DNA of 64,000 nt, from NCBI GenBank assembly GCA_025677825.1, contig JAIXMO010000037.1, positions 1 to 64,000 on the forward strand, read 5' to 3'. A program made the translations under genes and the position numbers. The notes under the pieces are model-generated. The model saw nothing but the letters and a program-made list of their open reading frames with translations. It ran no database searches and was not told where the DNA came from. Below are positions 1 through 11,727 of the stretch, piece after piece; position 1 is the stretch's first letter, and each line of letters begins with the position of its first letter. The DNA is from Helicostylum pulchrum (taxonomy: Eukaryota > Mucoromycota > Mucoromycetes > Mucorales > Mucoraceae).

Positions 1-2
1 AC

Positions 3-1622
3 CCGTATCCATACCCATACTACCAGGGGACTGAATACTATTATCCTCCTCCTCCACAACCGATCCCACAAGGCGATCCGTCGTCTGCTTTATCTTCCAT
101 GGTGTACCAACTTCAACAGCACACACAGCAACGACAAGCGTTAGGTGCTATGGCAGCAGCCTCTATTTCCTCGGCGCTTGGCAGCAGACCACCACCTACC
201 GATTATTATGCACAGTACTACGGAACCCCAGAACAAAGATCGGTTATTCAATACGACGATCTGTCCATGGGTCCACCGCCTGCTGCCACCAACAATGTCG
301 CTGTAAGTAAATCTGAAGAGCAGCAGCAACAACCAGAAGATCCTAACGCCCCTTCAGCAAAAAAGTAAATATATATATATATATATATATAGTAAAGGAG
401 TATGTGTTTATACTTATCCTTTTTTTGTTGTTGTGTAGACCAAAGTTTTGTTGTAATAGATGGTTAAAGAGTGGAATTGCTGTAGCTCAGCATGAAAAGT
501 TACATATCAAGTGTCCTAATTGTGATCATATGTGTTTAAAGTCTGCGTTGTCAGAGCATGAAGAAGCAGAGCACGGTAAACCTAGAAAGGAGGGTGATAA
601 AAAACCGTAAGTATATTTTATCCAAAAGTGACAGCGAATGTTTTTTTTTGACAGGCTGTGATTATAGATCTCGACCGGATGGTGTTATACCTCCTAATGC
701 ACCTAGAATCCAAACACCAGAGGAATTACAGGCTTGGATCGAAGCCCGAAAGAAGAACTGGCCTAGTAAAGATAATGTAGAGAGAAAGGTAAAAAATATA
801 TATATAGGCAGCCTGTTGCTATAGTGTTAGACGACTAAAATACTATCTTCTGTGTATAGAAATTAGAGGAGGAGGAAAAGGAAGCAAGAGGCGAAATATC
901 CAACAAGAAACGCGCAGCCAATAAAAAGAGAGACCAACAGATTGCAAAGAAACAAAAACTCGACGAAAAAAAGAACTCGCTTGTTGCACAGTACGATTCA
1001 GACTCGGATTCCGAGAACGATGTGATGGACCCTGAAAAGGACGCTATTTCGTCCAAGGATCCGTCTTCGATGGGTAAGATCCTTTTACCAGAGGATAAAC
1101 CCAAGAGAAGATGCAAGTACTTTATGTCGGGTAAGTGCAGTAAAGGAGATCAGTGTGATTTCTCGCATCAGAAGCCGGAGCCAAAGCCAAAGCAGCCCAA
1201 GCCTGCGCCTACCTTTAAGAAGAGACCCAATTTGTTATTTAAGGCAAGTTAGTTTTATTTTTATTCGTATTCTTCTTATTTACACTCATAAATAGTTATT
1301 GGAGAAGGAAATCAAGCAAGAAAATAATGTTATTTTACAGTGTCTTCGTTACATTGTTGATAATGATTATTTTGGTAAAGGTACAAAAAGTTTAATTGAG
1401 CCCAGTGAAAAGTTGGCTGAACACAATAAGGCTGAGCCAGATCAAGTTCAGTCTGCAAATATTACGCTTGTGGAACCGGAAGTACACCAAGAGGAACTGA
1501 TAATACACCAAGCGGAACCTGTAGTACATCAAGTGGAACCCGTAGTACACCAAGAGGAGACTGTAGTACACCAAGAAATTGATGCCGTGATGATAGATCA
1601 AACAAATACCACATATGTTTAG
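3..1622 (+). CDS. NUFIP1/Rsa1-like zinc-finger protein (5' end cut by window)
   Basis: Likely box C/D snoRNP assembly factor of the NUFIP1/Rsa1 family. The frame is already open at base 3, so the N-terminus lies outside the window. Exons: 3-364, 439-575 (or 439-593), 655-788, 860-1243, 1296-1622. In order it has a Pro/Tyr/Gln-rich N-terminal part, a C2H2-type finger (CPNCDHMC...SEHEEAEH), the NUFIP1 core (IQTPEELQAWIEARKKNWPS), a basic/acidic linker, a CCCH finger (CKYFMSGKCSKGDQCDFSH, C-x7-C-x5-C-x3-H) and a C-terminal helix (VILQCLRYIVDNDYF). It ends in degenerate hexapeptide repeats of the form EPVVHQ. Intron 4 (1244-1295) has a GC donor (AAG|GCAAGT). The strong GTAAGT at 607 would put exon 3 out of frame; donors at 576 or 594 keep it open. 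Family assignment is confident; exact exon 2 end is not. Confidence 0.85.
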
Positions 1623-1832
1623 TTTGTTGTTTATTTTAGAAAATACATTTGTAAATATATTCCCTTTTTTCATTTTTAAATCATTTTTTATGTGTATAAT
1701 TTTATTTTTTGGGAGAAAAAGAGGAAAAACGATGAAAATATATATGTGAGAGATACAGATAAAAAAGGTGGGTGTGTGGGGGAAATAATAATAATAAAAA
1801 AAGAGAGAGAAAAGAAACACTATATAATTTCT
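1623..1832. other. Short convergent spacer between NUFIP1-like gene and chitin synthase
   Basis: AT-rich 3'-to-3' spacer of about 210 bp with no gene seen. It presumably holds the polyadenylation signals of both flanking genes. Confidence 0.5.
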
Positions 1833-4558
1833 TTATCCTGTGAAAATTCTGAAGATAAGGTAAAGAGTCGAACCAGTAAATCTGATTAAAGACAAACCAG
1901 CAACAGACCAAAGGATGAAACCAAGATAAGCAGCAGAACGATCACCGCTAATAACCGATGTGTTTGTAATAGCCACGACCAATATTAAATTCGAGATAAT
2001 CCAAGATAATACCAATCTTGTACGGAAAGATCTGTAGTAATCTTCTTGCTTGGTCTTGGCATCACGATGAGACTTCTCTGGTTCAATCTTCTTGGTTAAC
2101 TCTACTTGTGCATCGATATAAGCCGCATTAATATCCTTTTCTTCCGTGGGTACTTCAACTTCAACAGCTAAATCGCCGGAGCCATCCTTCTTTGCCTTTA
2201 CAACACCTAAATCGGTAGCAACTGTATTGTCACCTTTAGTACCCCAAGAAACATCATGGGTATTACAGAACGCATAAATATTGAGAACGTTGGTATAACT
2301 TGGTGATAAAAGAATGTACTGAAGGAAACTACTAAACATGTGCCAAGGGTCAAGGAACATGAAACTAGATACGAAATACATGATGTAGGTAGAACAAAGC
2401 GAGATAATAATGTTTCTGAAGGTGGATTGTTGAAGCATGTCTACAAATGTTCCATCGGCATCGTTTACAATAGTTTGAACACCAATGACAGTAATCCAGA
2501 TAGCAGCAAACATCATGTAAATCATCAGTAGAGCAAAGAAAACCATTGAGAAGGTGTACATCATTTTAGAGCCCTGAGGACGGTTACCAAGTGCAATGAT
2601 GAACTGTACGACGATCAAGATAATATAAATGTAGTTGAGAATGTTGTGTAAGAGATTAGCGACTTCAGCAGTGAAAGGAGCAGGGCTAAGACCGGATCCA
2701 TCAGCGTTGGGAGCAAGCGCACGGGTCAAGATAAAGAAAGTAAGGTAGAAATTACCCAAAGCAAACCAAGAGAAAATCAAATTGTAAGTGTTGTAAAGAT
2801 CCTCAAACATGAACATCATTTTACGGATAAAAGAGTGGTCAGAAGCCCACACCTTACGCCAATGGTAAAGAGCATAAATACCAGCAAAGAAGGAACCGTT
2901 TAACCAACGTCTACGTTGAGAGATAAATTCATCTACCTTATCGGGGACATCGGTCTCACCGTAAGAACTAGAGACGTAGTGTAAGACCCAATGTGCCTTC
3001 TTTTTAGCGACCAACTCGTAACATAAAATACGATCCTCAGCCAAGTACATGTTTGCAGTAAAGATATCCGCATCACCACCATGCTGTGTTTCACCCAAAA
3101 AGTACTTTTCAAGAGGACCGTGACCATCCACGTCGTTCTGAAGGGCCTTGAAACGATAGGCTGAGAAAGCACCAGGCAGGACAGAAATGTAACCAAAGAC
3201 GGATTCAAGAGGCTTATCCAAGATGTTGGACATTTTGTATTCAAAATTTTGAGCAGCGACAAGAGGGTTTAAAAGAGCCACACCAGCGGTACCGGCCATA
3301 GCACGAATTTCACCACAGGCACCAGCAATATTAGAGTTGATATCAAAGGCCTTCCAGAGATGATAGATTGAGGTACCACCGGGTCTTGTACCGACATCAA
3401 TAAGTACACAGACATGAGGATCGACGACAGGACCAAATGCTTGGAAAAACCAACGATGCGAGTTAATCTTCTTTTGATTCTTTTCTTTTAAACAGAACAA
3501 GATTTGACAAGGAACGACGTTTTTGGAACCGGCTTTTTTCACTTCCATGTCGGGATCAACAGAGATTTGAGTAGTGTATTCGTAGAGATGTGCGGTAACG
3601 GGTTTGCCGTGAACGACGTTTTTGGCAACACCTTCTTGGTACACACCCAATAAGGCTAATAACGAAAGTGTACGAGGGTTGACCTTGTTACGGCCATCGG
3701 AAACAATACACACTGTCACCTTGTGCCATCCTGGACCGCCCGAAGCTGGCCCCCAAGTACTTGAACGGTCACGAGAACAAAGATGTGCAATGTTTTTCAT
3801 GACACCATGCATAGTACGAGCAAATAAAACTTCATCTTCCTGTAATGTAATTTGGTTAGTTTCATCTTTTTTTGTGTACCTTTTTTTTTAGCTTCTTTGT
3901 TTATAAACTTACGTTATACATGGTTAAAACAATGAATAATTCAGTTTTACGACCGAGCATTTGTTGACGAAGTGTATATCCTTCACCAACAAAATCTTTA
4001 GGATCACAAGTAGCAGCAGTATAACGCATATGAGTGAATTCCTTTCCTTCCTTTAATGGTACGTCCTTTAAATAACTTGTAGGAACAGGACAATCCAAAA
4101 CCAAATTACCCTTTGTCAATTTAACTTGTCGAGCTATGTAATATTTTAGTATAAAAAGGGGAGGAGATAATTTTATTTTTATTTAATGAGTACTTACTTG
4201 TCTTGTAACGACGTGGTTGACGTCTAGGAGCTTCACCATAGTGCATGTTGGGTGAAGGAGGAGTAAAGTAAGTAGGAGGACCGCCCACGGGTGAGTTTGA
4301 GTTGTATTGAGGGTAAGGTGAAGAACCAGGACTAGGTGGAGGAGGATAGTTATTTACAGGTGGGTATTGTGGGTTAGCACCCATGCCAGAGTCTAGCAAA
4401 GGTTGATGGTCATATTGAGGCATATGTTGATCTGCTGGATAGTGGTCATCATCAAAAGGTGAACGAGATACAGGTGGTTGATGAGAAAACTGTGTATCTT
4501 GAAGTGGAAATTGGTCTTGTTCTGACTTTTGACCTGGTGGAGGTGGAGGTTGATACAT
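1833..4558 (-). CDS. Chitin synthase (division 1, class I/II type)
   Basis: Membrane glycosyltransferase making chitin from UDP-GlcNAc. Exons on the minus strand: 4558-4198, 4133-3913, 3839-1833; joined phases agree and give about 862 aa. The first ATG is at 4558 (MYQPPPPPG); the open frame above it has only a GTG. A Pro/Gln-rich cytoplasmic N-terminus of about 110 residues is followed by the chitin synthase N-domain ([14 protein letters not shown]). The catalytic part has the [15 protein letters not shown] and [10 protein letters not shown] motifs and the diagnostic QRRRW near residue 502. Several hydrophobic segments form the C-terminal membrane domain. It is a little shorter than many fungal division 1 enzymes but all core motifs are present. 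Class I versus II cannot be decided by eye. Confidence 0.95.
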
Positions 4559-6448
4559 TTTTCTATTATTGTACACACTAAAAAAAGAAAAGAAAAAGGG
4601 AAAAAAAACCTATTTTTTTTTATATTTTCTAGTTATTTAAATAAGACTATTTTTTTTTCGTATTACCAACCTGGGGCTGATTTTTGTATTAGCGAAAAAT
4701 AGGTTTTTTGTGCCTTTTTATTTTTAAATCGGACTTCCTTCCCAATTAGGCCTACTCATCACCAATCAATCAATAAATCAATTTACATATAATACACTTT
4801 TTTGTACAGTTTTTCTCACAGCATAATAAATAACTAGCCACACAATGCAAAAAAAAAAAAAAAAAAAAAAAAAAAGTGATCAAATAAACTTGATTTGCAT
4901 AAGCCTCATTGGTTTTCTGCTAAGGTAACAAAAATCGGTAATTCAACAAAAGTTAATTTTCTATAATTGCCAATAACAATATTTAAGTCAGGGAGAGTAG
5001 GGAACTATACACAGATCAAAAAATAATAATATATATATATATGAGTATATTTCATTAAATTTAACTGTGTTACACCATGTACACTTTTTTTTTTTTTTTC
5101 GATTCGTAACAAGAGTTGTTTTATGGATATTTAAGCCAAAAAAAATAATACTCTTCCACTTTTTTCATTGCAATCCCTTTAAACGGAAAAAGGAACGTTT
5201 CATCTCCGAAAAAAGTAAGCAAACCTTTTTTTTTTCTGTTAAAAAAAAGCCTATTTTAGTTTACGCTTTGATGAAAAAAAAAAACCATTGAAGCAGTACA
5301 ATGGAATGGTATGAACGCATCCTGTTAATAGTGCACTATACCACTTGCCGCAGAAAAGAATCTAATGCAATGAAGTAACAATAGCTTTCTTGTCGTTCAT
5401 AAATAATAACTTCATAGAAATTTTTTTCGGTTTATCTTGGCTTATGATTCGTCTGACAAATGGGGAAATTAAAGTGACACCTGCTCTTCGGAGGGGTACT
5501 TCTAACCGCCAAGCAATATAAGTTTATATTGCAAGGAATTTACTGTTTATAAAATTGTAAGCATAAGTTTATTAAGCTTAAGCATGAAAAAATATAAAAA
5601 TCGTATCTTTTTGTTTTTTGTAGTTCTATTTTTTTTAAAAAAAATACATCTTTTCCGCCCACTTCCGTATAAAAGGTCCGATCAAAAAGTATTAATAAGT
5701 TCAAAAAAGTAACATTTCGTGCATATGTAATAAGCATTTGTACGAACGCGCGTGCACGCCCGTCATTTATACAGCGATAAAAAAAAATAGCACCGTAAAA
5801 AAAAACTCTATTAATACACTGCATTTATGCTATACTTAGCGGCCATGACGTCGCGGCGTTAGTAATCATATGTCACCAGAGTTTATGCTTGGCTTTTAGC
5901 ACATCATTTTTACTTTGATCAGTTCGTGATATTACCTTTTTTTTGCTCTTGGCTAAATAAATACCGTTATACCGTACCAATAAAAGGTTCAGTTATTCTG
6001 ACCCGCGTGTGAAATTGTGCGTGTTTAAGGAAACACGTATTTTCTAGACATTTACCGGATTCTTACAGGATACTTACATCTACTGTTCTTACGGATACAT
6101 AATCAATATGCAATACAATTCCGTAAGCGTCTAGAAAATTTGATGCGATTAGGTCAAGTAACGCTACTTAAACCGAGTTAAAGACCAATTGGAATTACAA
6201 AAATAAAATGTAAATTGATATTACAAGTAGATATAACAAAAAATGATTGATAGATTATAATTAAGTTTATTAAAAGAGTATATAAAGAATAATAAGGATA
6301 TTAAACAGATATAAACTCTAGGGCTATATTTATATCTGTTTTCCAAGTAATGATTGTAGAAATTATTACAGGAGGTCTCCAAACAAATCTATTTTCTTTA
6401 AAGTGTACGTATTTTCTGCCTCATCCGCAATCTTCATGTTTGTAGATC
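4559..6448. other. Long AT-rich intergenic stretch
   Basis: Promoter side of the chitin synthase plus about 1.5 kb without a credible gene. It contains many poly-A/poly-T runs, an (AT)n run near 5027-5041 and an isolated CRE-like TGACGTC near 5845. Short ORFs here are low-complexity and show no recognisable domain. Confidence 0.5.
4849..4875. repeat. Poly(A) tract
   Basis: Uninterrupted run of about 27 A, the longest homopolymer noticed in the window. It lies about 290 bp upstream of the chitin synthase start codon. It could be a retroposed poly-A remnant or a simple slippage tract; no target-site duplication was identified. Confidence 0.7.
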
Positions 6449-7506
6449 TTATATTTGACGATAATACGCTGTTATAATATCGATTAAGTCTCTCTTGACA
6501 TGCTTGGCCGTCTTTCCCTCGTTGAAAATGTCCGGATGTTCTTTACAACATGAAATTATATTCAAGTATGATTCTATTAACGTATGGTACGGGTTTATTT
6601 TTTTTGGGGATTTGCTTGTTGTATTTTTTTCCATAGATTCTGTCGTATCATCATCATATATACACTTCAGAGCGTATGTTTCGATAACAAGAGAAGCTGC
6701 ACAAACGTATATGTGCTCACTTTCTATTGACAAAGGATTGACCGGCTTGAACCCATTTTCTACAAATCGCGCGCTGTTGAACTGCCACGGTAAAGTAGAT
6801 GTTTTTTGTAGTACTGATTTACAATTCTATTCTCGGTTACAAACTCTTTCTGTCCTTTGTTGATGAATATATGGTTATTTTTTGGTGTATCGACGCTACC
6901 TGTCGGTTCGTTTGGTAATTTTTGAAGCGCAGAACCTAGAAAAGGTACCAACAAATTAGAAGACGTGGAACCCATAAACCGCCATTTGCCAGAGCTTCGA
7001 AATTTCCAAATCTCAAGATAAGTTCAAAGGATGAAGATCCAAAACCAGTCTTTCTTTGTATAAAAGCAATTGGCTTTTCTTGGAATCCGAATCTTGACTT
7101 GTCTGCACAGTCATCAATAGTACCAGTACCATGTAAAAAAATGGAAAAACTGGTTATTAAAAACCAATAACCTTTCAAAACAAGAACTGATTCAACAAGT
7201 GTAGCTCCTACTTCTTGAACTAACGATTTAGCTAATACCAAATCTAAGTTCTTATTCTGTGCTGCAACTTCTTGTGGAAATATTACCATTTTTAACAAAT
7301 GGTAATCCATCAATATAATAAGTTGGCTGCAGTAAAGAGGCACCAATTCTTGTTACACTGCATTTAAAGGGAAAAAACGATGCTTGATATGTGTGCGGAT
7401 CAGTGACCAAGTGGCGAACATCTGAGCGTAGTCCGAGCGATATACAAACAAAAGAAAATTTGCATTTTTTATCGAGTGGCACAATAAAAGTAATAAACCG
7501 AGGCAT
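6449..7506 (-). pseudogene. Frameshifted relic of an unrecognised protein gene
   Basis: Three to four overlapping minus-strand reading frames appear to form one decayed gene. The first (from 7506) runs into YYIDGLPFVKNG, then the sense continues in another frame (PQEVAAQNKNLDLVLAKSL...). A second break occurs where LANGGLW in one frame is followed by GSTSSNLLVPFLGSALQ in another, near 6975. A third open piece covers 6733-6449 (INPYHTLIESYLNIISCCKE). A possible intron lies between VLVLK and DKSRFGF, with its acceptor TGTGCAG near 7107. No catalytic motif was recognised. It resembles the lineage-specific hypothetical proteins common in Mucorales genomes, which is recollection rather than proof. 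The breaks argue for a pseudogene. Confidence 0.5.
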
Positions 7507-7639
7507 GGGTGAACTTTGTATTGGCTATTTAATTTTGTATTTTCTAAGGGAATGAGCAATAACAAGGAGAAAAGTATTTCTGTTACTGAGCTTATACCGG
7601 TGCTCTGACTATAGACGATTTTTTCTTTTTGACACAGTG

Positions 7640-7870
7640 TTAGTTATACTTGTACTTCACAGGACTTCTGCCTGTGAAGTACATATGAAGCTTTGCATCG
7701 TCCTTTAGTACTTGTGCGTGTCTTTCAAAGTACTCCGGAGTATCTATGACTCTTGTATCAATATCTAACTTTACAATTGGTTTGATTGCTATACTGATAT
7801 CACCCAATCCTTGAAAGTCGACCAATAATTGAAACCGTTCTTTTGCTGTTATTGAAACGACGTAAGTCAA
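7640..7870 (-). pseudogene. Orphan ORF, truncated paralog of the one at 26.9-27.2 kb
   Basis: Encodes about 76 aa of unknown function. It is clearly homologous to the ORF at 26876-27172: both share TPEYFERH, LKDDAKLHMYFT and an N-terminal TAKE-F-LLVD pattern. This copy ends at KYKYN, whereas the other continues for 24 more residues, so this one is probably C-terminally truncated. Its nominal start codon is TTG (in GTTGACTTACG), while the other copy has ATG at the same place, so the start here may be lost. It sits directly beside the inverted-repeat element at 7.9-8.24 kb. Function not recognised. Confidence 0.55.
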
Positions 7871-7899
7871 CTATTTTTTCTTTTTGGACAGTCAAAAAC

Positions 7900-8240
7900 A
7901 TTGGGGAAATCTTGATACATGGTCAGTTTACACGGTCGATTAAGAAAAAGCGTGCCATATTACTTTTTCATTTACCTTTACAGAAGATCATTATTCTAAG
8001 AAAAACCGTATCGGTTTGTACAAACATAAAATACAACACAAAACAAAACATAAAATACAATATAAGAAAGAAGAAAAAAAACGCGTGCTGAAAAAAAAAG
8101 AATGATAAATAGGGCGTCTATTTAATGATGCAATCTGTTTACTATTTGTTTCATATGATTCCTTTTTATGACAAAATAAGTCACACTTTTTTGGATCGAC
8201 AGTGTGGAGAGACCGCGTATCAAGAACTCGTCTAAAATTT
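7900..8240. mobile_element. MITE-like element with about 50-bp terminal inverted repeats
   Basis: The left arm (about 7903-7960) reads GGAAATCTTGATACATGGTC, then ACACGGTCGATTAAGAAAAA. The right arm (about 8240-8180, read on the minus strand) gives GAGTTCTTGATACGCGGTC, then ACTGTCGATCCAAAAAAGTG. These are imperfect inverted copies separated by a few hundred bases with no long ORF. Related sequence occurs at 20.5-20.97 kb as another inverted pair, at 16.9-17.02 kb as a single arm, and weakly at 49.25 kb. Exact ends and target-site duplications could not be fixed. Confidence 0.55.
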
Positions 8241-8929
8241 TTGATAAACTGTGCCGAAAATGTTTTGCTTACAGATTAGAGGCTGAGAACGTGAAGAAGA
8301 ACGTGCTTGACCTTATAGAGCTGAATGACATAGATACTTTTTTAAGGGATATAACTGATCACAGGTCTTTGTAAATGCTTTTCATAATAACTTACAAGTA
8401 GATGTTAATTCTGTTTGTGTTTTTTTTTTCATTCGTGTACGTGCCAACCATGTAAACTGCTTCTAGAGGTAGAAGCTCCCAATTGTTCTTTGCACGCGAA
8501 ATTTAAGAAGAGCACTGAAATTAAAAATATAAAAAATCAAAAAAAAATATGGATCAAACTAAAAGTCTTTTTTTTTATATACTAACAAATAACTTGTTCT
8601 CTCTTTATATTGATCATAAGGGCTCAAATGAGATTAATACAAAATACATTTCGCTTTCTTTGTTCTTTTAGGTGCAATATAAACTGTGAATGGTGACATT
8701 AGCTATATAGGGAATTACTAACAATACGAAACAGAAAAATAAGGGTATTCACAGGTAATACGAACACAAGTAGAAAGGTTAGTTAATTAAAAAAAAAAAA
8801 AAGATACATCTGGGTATAATGGATTTAAAACGTATTTTTATTATGAGGAATTTATGGTTAAATGATTTAATGTATTGTAAGCAATGAAAATAATGATAAA
8901 CTACGTATCTTCTAGAAGCGGGTTCTAAA
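8241..8929. other. AT-rich spacer downstream of GH3 gene
   Basis: No gene seen. Contains poly-A/poly-T stretches and the 3' flank of the GH3 gene that ends at 8930. Confidence 0.5.
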
Positions 8930-11208
8930 TTATACGAAAAGACTAAATTTACCAGATTGACGAATATCGCGACTGGAAGCACCGATATGTATGGTATATT
9001 CACCAGAAGGAATTACCCAATCTTTAGCAAATGTATCCCAAATACTAAGCTCCTTTCTTTGCAGTCTGAAATGAACATTATATGCTTCTCCACGTCTCAA
9101 GAAAACCTTTTCAAAGCCTCGAAGAGATTTGGGTGGTTCACCATAGCCTCCAGGGAAAGTGATATAAAGTTGAACAATTTCAGCACCATCATAGGGGCCC
9201 GTATTTAAAATTGACGTATCAATAAGTACATCAGCTTCTTGCACAAGTTTGTCTTCACCTCTCCAGCCATCATCTGACTTATAATGCGTAGAAAAATTGG
9301 CACTGTATTTCCATCGATTGTAACTGAATTTTGTATAAGATAAACCATGGCCGAATGGGAAGAGAGGCTCAATTCCAGCATAATCAAACCATTTATATCC
9401 CACCAGTAGTCTCTCGTTATAGTTTACTGGCGAACCTCTGATATTACTGGTAACATAATCCCCTTCTCTTTTGGCAATTGTGTACGGAAGACGACCCGAT
9501 GGATTAACCTTTCCCGTAATAACATCGGCAAGAGAGTTACCGGATTCTTGACCAGGAAGACCAGGCCAAAGTACAGCCTTGATGTTGGGATGGTTAATCC
9601 AAGGCATATTAACGGGTCCCACAGAATGAACAACAACAATGGTATTTCTATTAGCATCTGCAACAGTTCTGACCTATAATAAATTTTGAGAATTTAACAT
9701 CACACATATTTTTCAGCTTCTTTGTTTTGTTTTTTGTTTTTTGTTTTTACCAAATTATCGCCGTTTTGCCATAAATAAAGATTTCTACGATCTCCTGCAT
9801 CACCGTTAATGTCATTTTCATTCCCTGAATTAGCACTAACAAAAACAATAGCATAGTCTGCTCCATTTGCAGTTCTGGCTGCCTTATTTAAGTCCCAATC
9901 ATCCAAACTAGAATGTACTTGAGTTCGGTAACCAAAAGCTCCTGAGAGACCTTGTAAAGGGTCCACATAATAGGGAAATTTGACAGTACCTGGGCCCGAA
10001 CCTAAAGCACCGCCTGTACATTCGCGATCCTCACAGTGTCGACCCTCAGGATAAGGGCCAGCGTCGGAACCAATAATAGCTATTCTTCTGACATTATTTG
10101 GGTCCAATGGAAGTATATTGTTGGTGTTCTTGAGCAAGATGTTAGAAGCAGCACCCATCTCTCTAACTAATTTGTAATGATCTTGTTTTACATCCACAAG
10201 TGGAGCCGAATATGGGAATAGTGCATCGACAGCAACGGGTGGATAAGATTGATCTTGTCTCATCTTGAACCATGCAGCAACAATACGCATAGCCATATCA
10301 GTTGTTCGTTCCTCAGAGACTAAACGTCTTCTAACGGCGTCGGTTAAGTTTCTGCCAAAGTATCCACCTCCAAATGTTGTATCTCCAGGCATTTCCATAT
10401 CCAAACCACTGTTCACTGCTTTTATGGTTGACATGGTTGCAAGCCAATCAGAACAAACAAACCCTTTAAAATCGAGTTCGTTTTTCAGAACAGTATTTAA
10501 AAGATAATCGTTTTCGCAAGAATAAGAACCGTCTATTTTGTTGTACGCGCACATGACGGCACCGACACCTGATTCCACTGCACGAGCAAAAGGCCAGAGG
10601 TAAACTTCATGTAAAGTTCTTTCATCGATTTGTAAAGAAGGCGAGTTTCTGTAAAGTTCTTGATCGTCGAGAATAAAGTGCTTTGCCATGGCGATAACAC
10701 CTTGATCTTGAATACCTTCTACTGTTTCTGAAGCCAAGACACCCATCAGGTACGGATCTTCGCCACCTGATTCCCACATTCTTCCACCGTATGGCGAGCG
10801 AGCAAAGTCAAGGCTCGGTCCCAATTGAACGTTTATACCTTTACCACGGAATTCTTTACCCATATATTCACCACGAGCACGAATTGCAGCTTTATCAAAT
10901 GAAGCGGCAGCATTGATACCTGCAACTCCGGCTGTAACGTCATCGGCGAGATGAACGCCCATTGAAGAGTCTTGTAAACAAAGTGAGGGAAAATTGGGGT
11001 TTCGGATACTGTACGAGTTGCCGGTACACAGACCATTCATGTACCCAGTGCCTGTAGCAATTGCTACTTTTTGAGCAAGGGACATTTGGTCCACAATTGA
11101 GTGTGCTCTGCTATAGGCTTGGTCCCAAGAGAGAACATTAACTTTAGCCTGAACTAAACTAACTGCTACTAATAACGCAGAGACTTTTAAAGAAAGAAAT
11201 GAATGCAT
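8930..11208 (-). CDS. Secreted GH3 beta-glucosidase-type glycoside hydrolase (copy A)
   Basis: Predicted extracellular glycoside hydrolase family 3 enzyme, most likely acting on beta-glucosides or cello-oligosaccharides. Exons: 11208-9751 and 9673-8930, joined in phase 0 within DNL|VRTVADAN, giving about 733 aa. The ATG at 11208 was chosen because it opens a signal peptide (MHSFLSLKVSALLVAV..VQAK) matching the start of the tandem copy. The N-terminal barrel has RGKGINVQLGPSLD, GGRMWESGGEDPYL, a KHF motif and CSDW with the presumed nucleophile Asp. The C-terminal lobe has GLPGQESGNSLADV and PFGHGLSYTKF, followed by an FnIII-like tail ending IHIGASSRDIR. Its tandem neighbour at 11728-13988 has the same intron position, so they arose by duplication. 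Exact substrate cannot be read from sequence. Confidence 0.93.
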
Positions 11209-11727
11209 AATTAACGAACAAAAAAGAGAAAGCTCGAAAAAAAAAGCGAGAGTTTTTTTTTGTAGTGTTTTTTTTAAAAAAAAAATTCCGAGATTGAGCA
11301 AATATGTTGAACCAAATAGTAAAAAAAAAAAGGGGTGATGGCATAAAAAAAAAAATATTTCTAAAAAAGTGATATAAATTCTTACCAGGAAATGCTATAA
11401 TAACTGTTTATAGAGAGATGCGGTTTATAGCGTATATAAATTCTCTGGGGCTATTTGATTTAATATAAACAAAATAAAAATAAAAATTCAGGGGAAGGTT
11501 CTCAACCCCTCAAAAATAAAAAATTGTTTGTAAAGCAACAATAGGCAATGGCCTATTATTGTTACTTTACCTTAAGCTTTCCTTTTTTTTTCGGTTTGTT
11601 TATTAAATTAGTCATAATTGACGAAACGTAATTTATATTTCTACAAAAGTAAATCTTAATTCAAATATGCCTCAAGGCTATATTTTATACAGCAAAAAAA
11701 AAAAAGTCTGAAGGCTATGCGCATATC
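11209..11727. other. Spacer between the tandem GH3 genes
   Basis: About 520 bp holding the presumed promoter of GH3 copy A and the 3' flank of copy B. AT-rich with homopolymer runs; no gene seen. A short inverted repeat around 11535-11565 (CAATAGGCAATGGCCTATTATTG) is visible. Confidence 0.5.

Noticed and set aside
1392..1820. 142-codon minus-strand ORF opposite the NUFIP1-like C-terminus
   Set aside because: Antisense shadow of the hexapeptide repeats and T-rich spacer; Phe/Tyr-rich low complexity.
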